This document shows positions 38,859 to 50,600 of a DNA stretch of 64,000 bases, piece by piece. Source of the stretch: Eremophila alpestris peregrina (lineage: Eukaryota; Chordata; Aves; Passeriformes; Alaudidae); the NCBI GenBank assembly GCA_009792885.1, contig WMCF01000003.1, forward strand, positions 10,706,518 to 10,770,517. The letters are read 5' to 3'. A program made the translations under genes and the position numbers. Position 1 is the stretch's first letter. Each line of letters starts with the position of its first letter. The notes beneath the pieces were generated by a model that ran no database searches, had not been told where the DNA came from, and saw nothing but the letters and a program-made list of their open reading frames with translations.

Positions 38859-40106
38859 AATCTTAAATCATGTAATATCTTCCTGGTATTTTTGTTCCTC
38901 TCAACTTTTTTTCCCCATCTTTCCCACCCCCAATTTTTTCCCCTATTATATAGTTCAATATAAACTAAAGAAATACTTTCAAAGTTGAAAGCATTAAATA
39001 GACATGTGAATGAAATATTTCACAAAGAGGTACATATAGTTCCAGCTTCTTGTATCACAATATACATTGCTTTTCTTTTGACTTATTAAATAAATTATTA
39101 GGAGATGCTTCACACAGATGAATCAGTATCCAGTGTGGGTCTCAATTTACCTAATTTTCTCTTTCTAGGAACTGACCACACCATTTAATTTATCTATTGA
39201 GACTTTTCTATAGTAAATGGAGAGAGCCCAGTACCTCCAGGGAGTAATTCATCTCAATAAATGTAGATGTCTAAGGCAGATAGAACAATTCTTTCACTGA
39301 TGGTGCTACCTGTGGGTTTAATCACTAATCAGCTTTAAATTTTTTCCCAGAGTTGTGCTATTTTGATCTGAAAGAACAATATCCAAAAAATGTGGACCAA
39401 TGCCATAATGTCACTTTCTTATTTACAATTTCTTTGCTGACTCTAAATCTTGGTATTACACAAAGCATATCCTAAGGGCGTGTTCTAGACCATGAGAATT
39501 CAGAGTTTCAGATTTTCAATTAAAAGAGCCAGCCTATTGTTTATAGGGTATGAGTCTCCTGAGTTATGAACTTTTTTTTTTGGAGAGATTAAATACTTGA
39601 TGAAAGGTTCTTTTCAGAAGTCCGCAGGTGACCTGTTTTTTCTAGGACCAGAGAAAAAGTTCCATGAATACAACTTATAGTCACAAAAACAGTTTCTTCT
39701 CAGTGTCCTAAAAATGTTACTAAAAAGACAATTAATGTGAAAAATGAATGCTTTATGCTGTAAGAAGTGAGAGGCTTTTTGGATATCAACCTCATTAAAT
39801 CCTCATTATTTACAGATGAAATGGTTTGAATTATCATTGTAAATTTTTCCTGATTTTCTCTTTCTTCCATTATTCTTATCAGCAACATATTTGTCAGTTT
39901 AAGTGCTTAAATTTATATTGAGTATTTAACTATTTTGACATCTGATAACAATATGTTAAATAGGAAGTAAGTTGAATTATTTTAATAATTACCTGAATTG
40001 CATCAGGAAAAGAATTAAACAAGACCCTTTAAAAGACACTACGTCAGTAGAATTCCAAAGAGATAAATATATTGGTTTTCAATCCAGTCACAACAGAATT
40101 AAAGTC

Positions 40107-40162
40107 TGATCCAAAGCCACTGAAATCAATAGGAGCATTTCCACTGAGCTGGCCTTGGATCA
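40107..40162. repeat. Short ancient interspersed repeat with inverted ends
   Basis: TGATCCAAAGCCACTGAAA...TCAATAGGAG leads into GGCCTTGGATCA, so the ends TGATCCAA.GCC and GGC.TTGGATCA are near-inverted copies. I recognise this 'gatccaaagcc..tgaa.tcaat.gga..' core as recurring in reptile and bird non-coding DNA, probably a very old palindromic element. I cannot assign it to a named family, and only about 56 bases are recognisable. Confidence 0.45.
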
Positions 40163-42828
40163 AGCTCCTGATGCAGAAAGCAAGAAATCGAAGCTCCTTT
40201 ATCTGTATTCATTGCACATGCAAAAAATACAGGAGCTTCATCCTGTACTCAAGTGAAGACAAAGAATCTTGATTTTGAATAAACTGTAACAGAGGACCTT
40301 GTTCAATCCAATAATGACCTGTTAGATAGAAAAAGTATGAAAAATAAAGTTTTCAAATGTTTTATTCCTAACAGTTCAGAAACAAATATTCTTAACGTAT
40401 TTTTAAACCATTTTCCATTAACAACAGAATGACTGGTCACTCAATTTAGGCTCTACCTTATTCCTTTTCAATATATATGTTGTGTACTGCCAAACATTAA
40501 GGAAGCCAGCAAGTCACCAGAATAAAATAAAATTCTATTACACACATGGAAAATACAACACATCTGAGATACTAGAAAATAAATATTTTTTTTAATTACG
40601 TAATAAATGCAATCCATAGTTGCAATATGGAAACAAAGAAACTACCTGGCCTAAGGGCTGGGGGCAATTTGGGACAGCACAATATCACTGGTAAATTTTT
40701 GGATATTGAAGATGGAATTTATGCATATTAGAGAAATAGGATCCTACTTCACACTACATTTAGCTGTATTAGTATTTCCACAGATTCCTAAGGTTAATTG
40801 TTGAGTCTCTCGACAGTTTTAACAACAAATGTTGTCTCTCTTCCTTAGTGTTATGTACCTCATGACGTGTAAAGCCCAAATACTCCACTAAGACTAAATT
40901 CTTTAAATATTTAATTTTTGGTGGGTAGTATGCCACTTCTGGTAGGTTTAATTTTAAACTTCCCCTGATTTTTTTTTTATTTATTTGTTGTTCCAATGAT
41001 AAACCATTTAAATCTCAATCTGTTGTGTACCCTGACACAAAAATCACAAGAGGATACAGGGTTGGAAAGTATTACTTGTTTAAGTTTTAATTTCTTTTTT
41101 CATTCCAGAACCAATTTTATATTCCAAGCCCATAAAAACTACAATGTACAGTCATAAATAGCATTTCCTCACATGATTCAGAGAGACCCTATATAGAGTT
41201 CACAAACTGGACTTCAGGCTGGTGGGAGTAAATGCCCTAGCTTTCCTCTTTAGACTGTGAGAGCGGAGGAATTCCTTTTGTAGCATTTTCTGACCTGCCT
41301 AAGCCAATGAGCCTAGGCTTATTCTGCGTCACAAATTCTCCAAAGAAATTCCCTCCTGATGAATATGGATTCATTCATAGCAAATCCCACTCTTTCTTCT
41401 TTGTTTCTCAGTTCAGCAAAAAGTGTGAGGGCGTACAACAGATTGCAGGGAGAATTTCCAAGGCAGTAAGTGTACAGAACTGTATCACTGAAGTTCCATT
41501 GGTCCAGAGACTGATGGTTCATTTTACAGCTGATGAGCCAATTTTTTAAGTCTGTTACAGAATAATACATGTGTGACCATAAATTTTTGTCTTCCAGACA
41601 CTTGAGTGATGAACATTCATTGAAATTAATGTGAAAAAATGTAGGTGGGAAATTAACCCGATTTTTAAAATATTGTAATGAGTCTTGGTGATTCATATCC
41701 TTGTTTATAACCAGAAATAAGTATGATTAACAAACAAAAATAAAACCTTTGGCTCTTTTTTGTTTCACCACAGTCTTATGATGACTAGGTATTTGTACTA
41801 TTTTTCATTCCTCTATAAACTTTTTATAATTTAAAATGGACTCTATCTGTAAAACTGAGAACATAGTTATAAAATGCCATGCTAGCCTTCTTGCTAGAGA
41901 CAACAATTTTTAATGTTCAAATCTATACCAAATAATAGGGTCACAAATCTTTACTTTTTTCTTTTGTTGTTGTTTTCCAAGTAAGCCCAAGGTTTTGATA
42001 TTTAGTCTAGGGGTCACGGAGACAAATCAAAGTCCTTTCTAAATTTTCTATGTTGCAGGAATCCTTAGAGTCAATTACAGCTTTACATACCATCTGCCCA
42101 CTTCCCATTTATAATTAGTTTCTGCATATTGGTTTCAGTTGTTATCTATTGTCAAATAAAACACACAGTTACATAGCTTTATGGACTCTAATGGCTCAAA
42201 TAAAAATAGAAATATAGATGTAGTGTGTAGTGTCCCATGCCAACTAAAAAGCAGTAAAGAGCTTTTTAAGTTCTAAAATTTAAAATTGCATACATGAATT
42301 ACAGGAAACATTTTGAATATGCACCACTTGTCATGTATTCATATGACATTTTCTATTAAAGATGACACATTCATTATTTTTTATTTTAACTGAGTAGTGA
42401 TCTTCAGTTCAAGTACCCTGTCTCTGATTATAATGGATGGTCTTACTTTAAATGAAAATTTGCTCTTGTCATACAGAAATCTACTATTATTATATTCCAT
42501 TGAAATAATGTATTAATATCAAGAATATTAAATGAAAACACAGTGAGTATGGGAAACTTCTTTGTTTTTTGCGAGTTTAAGAGGGCATTTTTCAGGTGCT
42601 TTGAAGCGTCAATAGCTATGCTGGAATATAGTTGGCTGCTTAAAGCTTCCAAAGTAAAAAGATAAGAAACTATTTTATATCTATGTAAAGGTTTCACTAA
42701 GGCTTCTTTCAGTCTCTCTCTTTTTTTTTTTGGCTATTGATTTCTTAGAAAGGAAAATTAGATGTTCCAAATTATTAACAAACCACACACTCCCCAGACA
42801 CTAAATCTACCTAAGCCTCAGCACAGAT

Positions 42829-42977
42829 TTACAATACAATAGTTTTATAATCAATTTTCTATGTATTATATTAGACAAACCATACTGTACAAACTAGATG
42901 TGTATAAGAGACTTACAATACAATAGTTTTATAATCAATTTTCTATGTATTATATTAGACAAACCATACTGTACAAA
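42829..42977. other. 65-bp perfect duplication around a partial Nextera mosaic end (artefact)
   Basis: Bases 42829-42893 and 42913-42977 are identical over 65 positions. Between them lie 19 bases, ctAGATGTGTATAAGAGAC, of which 17 (42896-42912) are the start of the Tn5 mosaic end AGATGTGTATAAGAGACAG. A read with untrimmed adapter joined to the same locus gives exactly this pattern. The true chromosome very probably holds one copy and no spacer, so about 84 bases of the assembly should be removed. Copies free of mutation in neutral AT-rich DNA also argue against an old biological duplication. Confidence 0.93.
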
Positions 42978-43039
42978 TTCATTGGTTTCATATTACAGGT
43001 CTCCTACTGGAAAAAAAAAAAATTCTTCATAAGTCCAGC

Positions 43040-43540
43040 CTGCTGCTCAATCTCCTCCTCAGTTATAGTGGCAGGCTAATCCCAGTCTGTGGCTGCCCAG
43101 AGTGGGGGCAGCATGGGCTCATTGTCTGACCTGGAGGAGCGGGAAAGTTGTAATGAGGACATGAATATGCATGGATGCCAAAAGCTATTGGTTGCTGTAA
43201 TGCTGTCACTCCCCGACTCCTCTGTATCTGATTGAATAGTCCTGTGGTAGCCACGCCCCGGACCAAGGTTATAAAAATGCTTCCCCAGCTGGCCTCCTCG
43301 CTTATGGATGACAGCAGCTAATAAACTGTTGATTCTCTGGAAGTCATTGTCCCTCTATCCTTTCTCCAGAGAAACCCTACTCATGTTAGAAATCTCCTCC
43401 TTCCCTCCATCCTGCAGGCTCACACGCACCCACGGGACCGCCGGCGCTTTCCCCGAGAGGGAGAAGCAGGCAGGACCCACACACACTCTAGTCGGGACCA
43501 CAGAGCAGGAGGGAGAGAAGCTGGGGACACTCTTCTAACA
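43040..43540 (+). mobile_element. LTR-like block with TATA box and poly(A) signal
   Basis: This GC-richer island carries a CCAAT-type box (attggttgctg at about 43188), a TATA box (ttataaaaat, about 43269-43278) and AATAAA at 43320-43325, only 50 bases later. Such tight TATA-to-AATAAA spacing is typical of retroviral LTRs with a short R region. The right edge ends in ...TTCTAACA (43533-43540), directly abutting CR1 sequence. TGTTAGAA at 43384-43391 is its exact inverse, so the terminal 157 bases form a unit with 8-bp inverted ends. The left boundary is uncertain. No primer-binding site, gag, pol or env follows. A cellular TATA promoter of a non-coding RNA is an alternative. Confidence 0.5.
43269..43278 (+). 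promoter_or_regulatory. TATA box in LTR-like block
   Basis: The motif ttataaaaat sits 17 bases after the GC-rich cacgccccgg. Transcription, if any, would start near 43300. It is followed by AATAAA at 43320-43325, consistent with an LTR U3-R-U5 arrangement. Confidence 0.45.
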
Positions 43541-44135
43541 CCAGTCCCTCTCAAACCTCCTCTTTTCCTGCTAAGCAACCCCAGTTCCCTCTGCTGCTCC
43601 TCACAGGCCATGTGCTCCATACCGCAATTATCTTGGTGATTCTCTGGATTTTATCAATATTTTTCCTGTAAACTGTACTCAAGTTTTCTTGTAAATTGAG
43701 GCTCAAACTGCACACAGTGCCTAAGTGTGGGCTAAGAAGTGCCATGTGTAGGGGGATAATAAGTTTCCCCAAAATATTGGCTCTACTGCAGTGAATACAG
43801 CCCCAGATACTGATGAACCTCTCTACTGTCAGGAAATCATGTTGGTTCATGTTCAGGTCACTTTCTTCCTGAGGCCCCCAAGGTCTTTGTCACAGAGATG
43901 TGTCAGTCTCCTGCCTGCATTGTTCCAAGAGGGTCTCATTTCCCACGTGCAGGACTTTGCATTTGCCTATGCTAAACTTCACAAAGTCATCCTGTAAGTC
44001 CATTCCTCCAGCCTTGTGAGGTGCCTCTGAACAGAAGTCCTGCCCTGGCCCACTTCCCACCCCCACCCTTCCCAAGTTTTGTGTCACTTGCAAAATTAAT
44101 GAGTGCAACTTGATGGTACTGCAACTATTGATATA
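43541..44135 (-). mobile_element. CR1 LINE fragment (minus), diverged
   Basis: Plus-strand landmarks in order are 'aagcaaccccagttccctct', 'gctgctcctcacaggccatg', 'gattctctggattttatcaa', 'ctcaaactgcacacagtgc', 'gcagtgaatacagcccca', 'gttggttcatgttcagg', 'tgcaggactttgcatttgcc', 'aacttcacaaagtcatcc', 'cattcctccagccttgtgag' and 'gttttgtgtcacttgcaaaa'. This is the reverse complement of the CR1 reverse-transcriptase 3' half. The 3' end of the element (left side) is cut exactly where the LTR-like block ends, which suggests that the LTR inserted into or beside this copy. Open frames on both strands here are remnants. Confidence 0.85.
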
Positions 44136-44221
44136 TTTGAATTTAATCCAAAAAGGATGCTTCATTCCCATTTTAAATAGGCATGTCTATTGTAGATAGG
44201 CAAAATGGACAATTTTAAAAT

Positions 44222-44226
<5 letters not shown>

Positions 44227-44274
<48 letters not shown>
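44227..44274. repeat. (TA)24 microsatellite
   Basis: Twenty-four uninterrupted TA units follow a short T run. It is long and pure enough to be variable and fold-prone. Copy number in an assembly may be unreliable. Confidence 0.95.
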
Positions 44275-44276
<2 letters not shown>

Positions 44277-47200
44277 CAAATCATGTTGTGGATGCATTAG
44301 CCCATCCTGAGAATGTTCCATAAGCTGCTCTTTTCTTCATGATGCTTCTTTAAATACTCTTGGGGGACTACAAAAGCTACAAATGTAATTTGGTTTTCTG
44401 ACATTTCTACACAGAGTAGAGACAGTGATTGGTAAACTAAAATCTTGCTGAAGTTTTCTTTTGATTAAAAACAGGCAAGGAAAAAGAAAACTTGTTAATA
44501 CTTTTATTTAAGAATGATATTGTTCAGCAGAATCCAATGACTCCAGGAGAAGTGGCTCATACAGGAATCCAGTCCAAAATGAAAGATCATGGGAGCCTGT
44601 GAAGAATGCTGGTTTTCTCTCTTTTAAAAGAAATATTATTTCATGCTAATTTCCAAATATTGGCAAAATAGCAGATTTGAAAAAGGAGAAAACTGAATAT
44701 AAAATTTTTCAGATCAGTGTTCAGGCTTAATTTCTATGCTGCCCCTACTGAATTGTGCAAGGAAAATGAGCTGACTTAAATATAATTTCAATTATTGTAA
44801 AACTACAGAAATCTAGTTATGACGTTGTTCAGAAAAATAAATGTTCATGAGTCTAATATCTCACAGATATAACTATTACATCTAAATGGTTATGCTCAGA
44901 ATTCAATGTAAAACAGAACTATACCTAAAAATTTTCAGCAGTAATAACAAACAGAAAAGCTTCTTGAAATTATCAAATTTTATAAATATTTTGTACATAT
45001 CAAACCTACCATATTGATTTCAAGGAAAACAGAGAAGTGTAACAAATTATCTCAAAAGAAGATCATAACAAGTGACCAATTGGCAGATCTTGATATCAAG
45101 TTACATAACAGAGGAGGACAAAAATCTAATTATACAGCCACTGCCATACAGAAAATATTTATTGTCTCTGAATAAACCTACATGAAAACCCATCATCTAC
45201 ACAGTTCCCTGCAAAATTAAGAAATTGAGAAAAGTAAAAAAAACTACAAATAAATTATTTGTCCTCGAGCAGTGAATTTGAAAATTCCAGAATGACTGAG
45301 GTAAGGTTAAAAAGTAACCTAATGAAATTTCTCAATTATTTTTTTAAGAAAAGAAGTAGAGTTTGAGGGATTTTTTTCTGTAGACATATAAATTGTTCTT
45401 CTGGTTTTATCAGGAGAGAGAGGAGGGAGAAACTGGTGCCAATAGTTTATATTTTTAAAAGGAAACTTTCTATGCCTGTTATAGTCAGGAAATAAAAAGC
45501 ATCTGCAGTCACTAAATGCTATATTTTTCATTCTCTTGTCTTAACTTGGGCTCATTTTTTTTATCATGAATGAAAGAAAACAAGAATTAGTGTAGATCAT
45601 CAGCTCTCCTGAATTAGGAAACATACCAGATTGAGAAATCTGGTATCCTTAGAAGACTTCTGACTGAGACGCCAAATAAAATAAAACAGGAGTTTTAAAT
45701 TCAGTTATCCTCATTCTTTCCCAGTTCTTAAACCTACTTCACTTTAAAGGTTTATATTATCCTAATCATTCTTCCAATGTCTCTCATTATCTCACTGAGA
45801 AGCAAAACCCTTTTTTTCTTCTTTTTTTTTTTTCCCTAATAAACTTTATCCAATGTCACAGTAAAATTCCAGCTGAGTAGAGGCCAACAGCCCAATTTGG
45901 ATGTCTTGAAAGTATCCCTTATTTTGTGGGGGGTTTTTTTGGTTTGTTTGTTTGTTCGGTTTGGTTTGGGTTTTTTTGTTTCTGTAATCCTCGGACCATA
46001 ACTCAATTTTAATTATCAGAGAAGTATGTGCGATTAATTTAAAAATATTTGCTTTTCTGGTATATATGCAGCTTTATCCTGAATCAGGATCTGCTGACAT
46101 TGCATATATCATGCCCTATCCATCAACCTGCAGAGAGTTTTAAGCTTGAATACTTTGAATTAATTTTTTACTTTGGCTGTTAATTAAAGTCTTTTTCTGT
46201 TAAGAAATCCATTGCTTAAATACATCATCAGGGAAAAGGAAACTTTCCTGGAGCCTCACTATTTTGGGATACAAATACTCAGATTTCAAAGCTATGTAGA
46301 GCCTGAAAGGTTGTAAAGGTCTCATGATATGAGTTTTAATGTTTAACCCTAAATCCTAGAGGCGATGACACACCTGATTGTTTCAGGTGAACAGGATAAT
46401 ATGGACTAATATTAATAATAATAGAATTACATTATTCAGATCATTTTGGCTACAAAAAAAGTTCTTTATCTCTCTCATTCTAAATTTTGGCCCTCCATGT
46501 GGACAATTTTATGGCTGAAATGTACAGCTGAAACATCACCAAAGTAAGAGGTGAAAGTTGTCTTGTTATTCATGAAGATTATTTCATTTCAAATGTAATG
46601 GAACGCTAAATTAATCAAAGAATCAAAAGTGAGGGGCGAAGTATTCTTTTGCCCTAAGTTGGGATGATGGTTCTTTAATTATGTGTGTTTCATTCTTAAT
46701 CTTTTACATTTAACTACTTTTTAGCTTTTTTCAATACATAATTTTTTGGGGAAAAGGAGTATCTTGAATTTGAAAAATAGACAGGATACTGAATTTTGTT
46801 ACCTTTGGTGGAAAAAGTACTCTTTGAATTTAGAATACAAAAGGAAAGATCAGTTAATTCAACCTAAAACAAATTGCCTTTAGCATCAACCTGTAGAAAT
46901 TATAGCAATATTTTGGTCAGTACAAAGAAATATATTATTCCCTAAGCTCCTCTGCTGCATATTACTGATTTACAACATCAGACATTTTCTGAGGTTGATA
47001 ATGAACTATATTAGAAGAAAGGTAGGAACTGAGAGTAGCTCTGAAAGTTTCTCCCACAATCTTTCCCTTAGAAATTCTCTTGAGGAAAGGAAAATTAGAT
47101 CGCCCAGAAGCTAAACCCTGGGTAATGCACAATAATAAATGATGGCATCATTTGGCAAGCACACGAAGTAACAAACTTCCGATTTCTTCACTGTATGAGT

Positions 47201-47629
47201 TTGACAATGAATGCAGTCATTCTGTATTTTTCCCAAAAGAAATAAACTAGTTGGCCTAAGCCCAGAAAGAGTAGTTCCTACACCAACAATTTTGCATTAT
47301 GGGGATAGCATCAACCATTTCAGTTCACAAAATGAAGGGATATTCTCTTTGTTTAGAAAACTCTCAATGTGCTCACAGCCCTCTTATTCACATTTCAAGT
47401 TAAAGTTTACATTTTCTACTGCAATGCAGTGTAGAGGTAAATAGCACTGTCACTGAAAATGTGGCAGCCTGAGTGTTGCAGCAGATTAGTTGCTGTATTA
47501 TCCACAGCATTTAATTGACCATTCTGAAAAGCAAAATGGCTCATCCAAAGCCTCACCCCAGTTGTGCTGTTCCTGACACTTAGAGTCAGTTGTTCTGGAT
47601 CAAGTCAGAATTTCTCCTCCAGATGTCTG
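44275..47629. other. Unique AT-rich stretch without genes
   Basis: No gene is supported. A GT/T-rich simple tract lies at 45921-45984. A pyrimidine-rich stretch occurs near 45808-45836. Confidence 0.55.
45921..45984. repeat. T/G-rich simple sequence
   Basis: Runs of T alternate with G pairs and GTTT units. Read on the minus strand it is an A/C-rich tract of the CAAA type. Confidence 0.75.
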
Positions 47630-47658
47630 CATTCAGGAGAGACACACTCTCCTGAATG
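47630..47658. repeat. Perfect 12-bp hairpin, 5-nt loop
   Basis: CATTCAGGAGAG (47630-47641), loop acaca, then CTCTCCTGAATG (47647-47658). Two further G-T wobble pairs can extend the base of the stem. It is the most stable small hairpin I noticed in the window because of its higher GC content. It is too short for a canonical microRNA precursor. Confidence 0.85.
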
Positions 47659-50600
47659 TGTTCACAGGTTCTGGGGTGTTCTAAAAATCTACTCCTTGTT
47701 ATTTTCCAGTGTATTAGTTAGAACATCCAAGAATGAGAAATATTCTCATGTGTGTATGCCACATGGGATTAAAAAAAAACAAACCAAAAAGGAATAAGAC
47801 AAAAATAAAAAGCCTCTAAAAACATGTGAACTGTACAGATAACAGTTATCTGCCTTTTGGAGGTCTCATTTGGAGTTCTTAATTTCTACATCTTATAGGT
47901 TATCACTCAGAACCTTTTTCCAGTTCATGAAGTGCTATCACATAATTCACCTGCTGTGCATATTGATCTTTAATATCAAACAAACTTACCTAAGCAAATG
48001 ACAAAATGGAGTGAAGCAAGGCACCTTATCCTAATGGAATGGAGATTACTTGGAGTATTCTCTTTGTTTTGCTTATCCTGTTTCCTCATCAGAACACATT
48101 TACTTAAATGATCAATAGATAAGATCCTAGATTCTGTTCATTTAATCAAAAAGACGTTTCAGTCTTAGGTGAGAAAGAATAGCATTTATTGAGCACACCA
48201 TCAATACAAGCATTTCTTGGCTGTGATCCAGTTCAACAGGCCTTGATTTTCTCAACAGATGACAGAATCAAACCAAAGCTGGATTAATTATTCAAAACTT
48301 CTAGTTTTATAATGCCTTCTAACTTCATTGTCCTATTATTTCTTCAATAATGTTGTCCCATTTATTTTTGCAACCTGACCATTCATCTTATCTCATAGCA
48401 GTGATCTAAATTTCAAGTATATTTAAGTTATTGTGAGAATTCAACCCACTCCTCAGATACAAGTCTGCATTGCCACTTGCCTTTTATGATGTACTACTGC
48501 ATTTGAAGTCATGTGCTTATGCTACACAGTGCAGTGTGCTTGTACCTTCAAAGCCAAGAGCAGCTTCTCAGACTATACCAGTATTTCAAAGAGATCCTCA
48601 GGAAGGAACTTGTTAAGTCAAGACTGGACAGGAATGGAACATGTGGGTTCTTACACTCTTTCTCCTCTTTTATGTGTCTTTCTTCATTTACAACAATTGA
48701 AGAGAACTTGTTTTTTACTGTAGAAATTACTGAAATTGTTAGAATTTTTGCAACATTCAAAAACTGGTTGCCACATTGCTTTATAAAGAAGGTGCAGCTG
48801 ACTCAGTCACAGCATGTATTCAGTTCAGATTAACAAAAAATTTTATGTTGAATGCTGAAATGCTACATCATCAGGTACCAGCAGCTGGCACACAGGTATG
48901 TGATTTGGTTTGGGTTTTTTTTCCCTAGAAATGTAAGTTGAGGTGCATGATGTTCCTAATACTTATACACAAAAAATAAAAAAGGAAGAAAATTGTTTTC
49001 AGAGAGACACTGAATCATATCTATGGTATTATACAATGGTAGAGAAAAAAACCAAAACAACATACTCACTTAGCACCAGGAATGCTAGTTTGACCAAGTA
49101 ACAAATGTTAGTCCTGTTGTTCAGTACTTTCCTGGAAGATACTAAAGTACATTATTGTGTAAAAGTGTGCATAAAGTATAAAAAAAAAAAGAAAAATCAG
49201 AGTAGAAAATTCACACAGAAACTCATACTTTATTGGTCTGTAAAGAATGTCCTTTTGTAGGCCCAGCTTTCACATTAAAATATGGTTTCATGGTAGAGGA
49301 TTGGACTTTAACATCCAGTCTATAAGATTTCCCTTTCCAGTCTATATTATTGGATGATATATTTGGGAAGGAATAATGTAAGTTAATCGTAGTCCTGGAG
49401 GATTCAGAATGGTAATAGTCAACTCTAGCAGTGGTATCAATGATTTGAAAAGAGATTGAACAATTAACTACCTCTTTATCTGAGCTAGATAAAAATACTC
49501 ATCCTATTTCCAGTGTTCTGACTCAAGCAAGGCTTTGCAAAGCCTTAAAAGGAAAGGCTTTATAAAGAACACGTTATCCGGACTATCACCTCAATTAACT
49601 TCTATTTGTTGAAGGATAAACTTGTTCTGAATACAGAGTGGAAATTTTTGGCAAGTGGTGTCAGTATCCTGCTAGATTCACAGGTTAGTGAAAGTGAAAA
49701 TGTGTTGGTCATCTTCAGTAATTCAGCAGGCCACATCTTGATATAAATATACTTAGCAATAAACATATTTTAAAATTCATAGGAAAATCTGGATGAGTTT
49801 AAGACTTTATCATAGGATGGCTGTAATGTCTTGTTAGAAAAACACATATAGGTAGAGGGATAACAAACATCTGATGAAAGCACATGGTGATGCAGCCAGT
49901 GAAACACTGTTCATAAGGAAGTGTTCTACTGCTGGCATCTAATTTCTGTCTTATCAAATGAAGCATGTAGATCTAATAATTTTCTTTAGTGGTCCTTGGT
50001 TAACTAGAAAACAAATACTTAATGTAACAGAGTGAAAAAAACAACATTTGGTTCAGTTAGGGGAGGGGTCTTCTTGCAACATTCAACTAATCCAAGAATA
50101 ACCTCATAACGAATTGTCAATGCTGATTGAAGAATTACTGTTACCAATAAATCAAATGCAGTTTCCATGTGAATCAAACTCTGGTTTAGATTTCATTTTT
50201 ATCCACTTTAAATACAAAGAAATTTGTGTTTAACTGAAATTTAACACTGAAATTTCATGTCAGGATCAATGCCTCACAAATTCTGACTGATTTGTAAATC
50301 AACACATGTAGCTGTCCCATGCACACACAACTGCAGGCCACACAAGAAGTCATATGCAAGTCATCATTTTTTAAAGCTATGCTAAGCTCAAAATATTATC
50401 TCCAAACCCTTTTGGACTTACAGTTCAGTCTTTTTTTTTTTATCCAATACCTAATTTAAAGTAGTTTTTAAAATTATTTCATATAAACATTTGCAGAAAG
50501 TGAAAAGGCAAGTGTTTACATGCAGGCTTAGTGTTGAAATATAAGATCAAACCAACTGGGGCGATCATACTCTGCTGTTTGGTAGAAGGTTTTTGATTAT

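Larger units (their letters stand above)
38166..42828. other. Unique AT-rich stretch without genes
   Basis: No gene is supported. The overlapping open frames at 41307-41549 (+) and 41319-41696 (-) have no domain. There is a T-run at 38840-38858 and a short, possibly ancient repeat at 40107-40162. Confidence 0.55.

Noticed and set aside
41307..41696. Overlapping frames of 80 (+) and 125 (-) codons
   Set aside because: Mutually overlapping on opposite strands without domains, consistent with chance.
48511..48833. Three overlapping frames including 106 codons (+)
   Set aside because: No domain, several frames open at once and no splice support.
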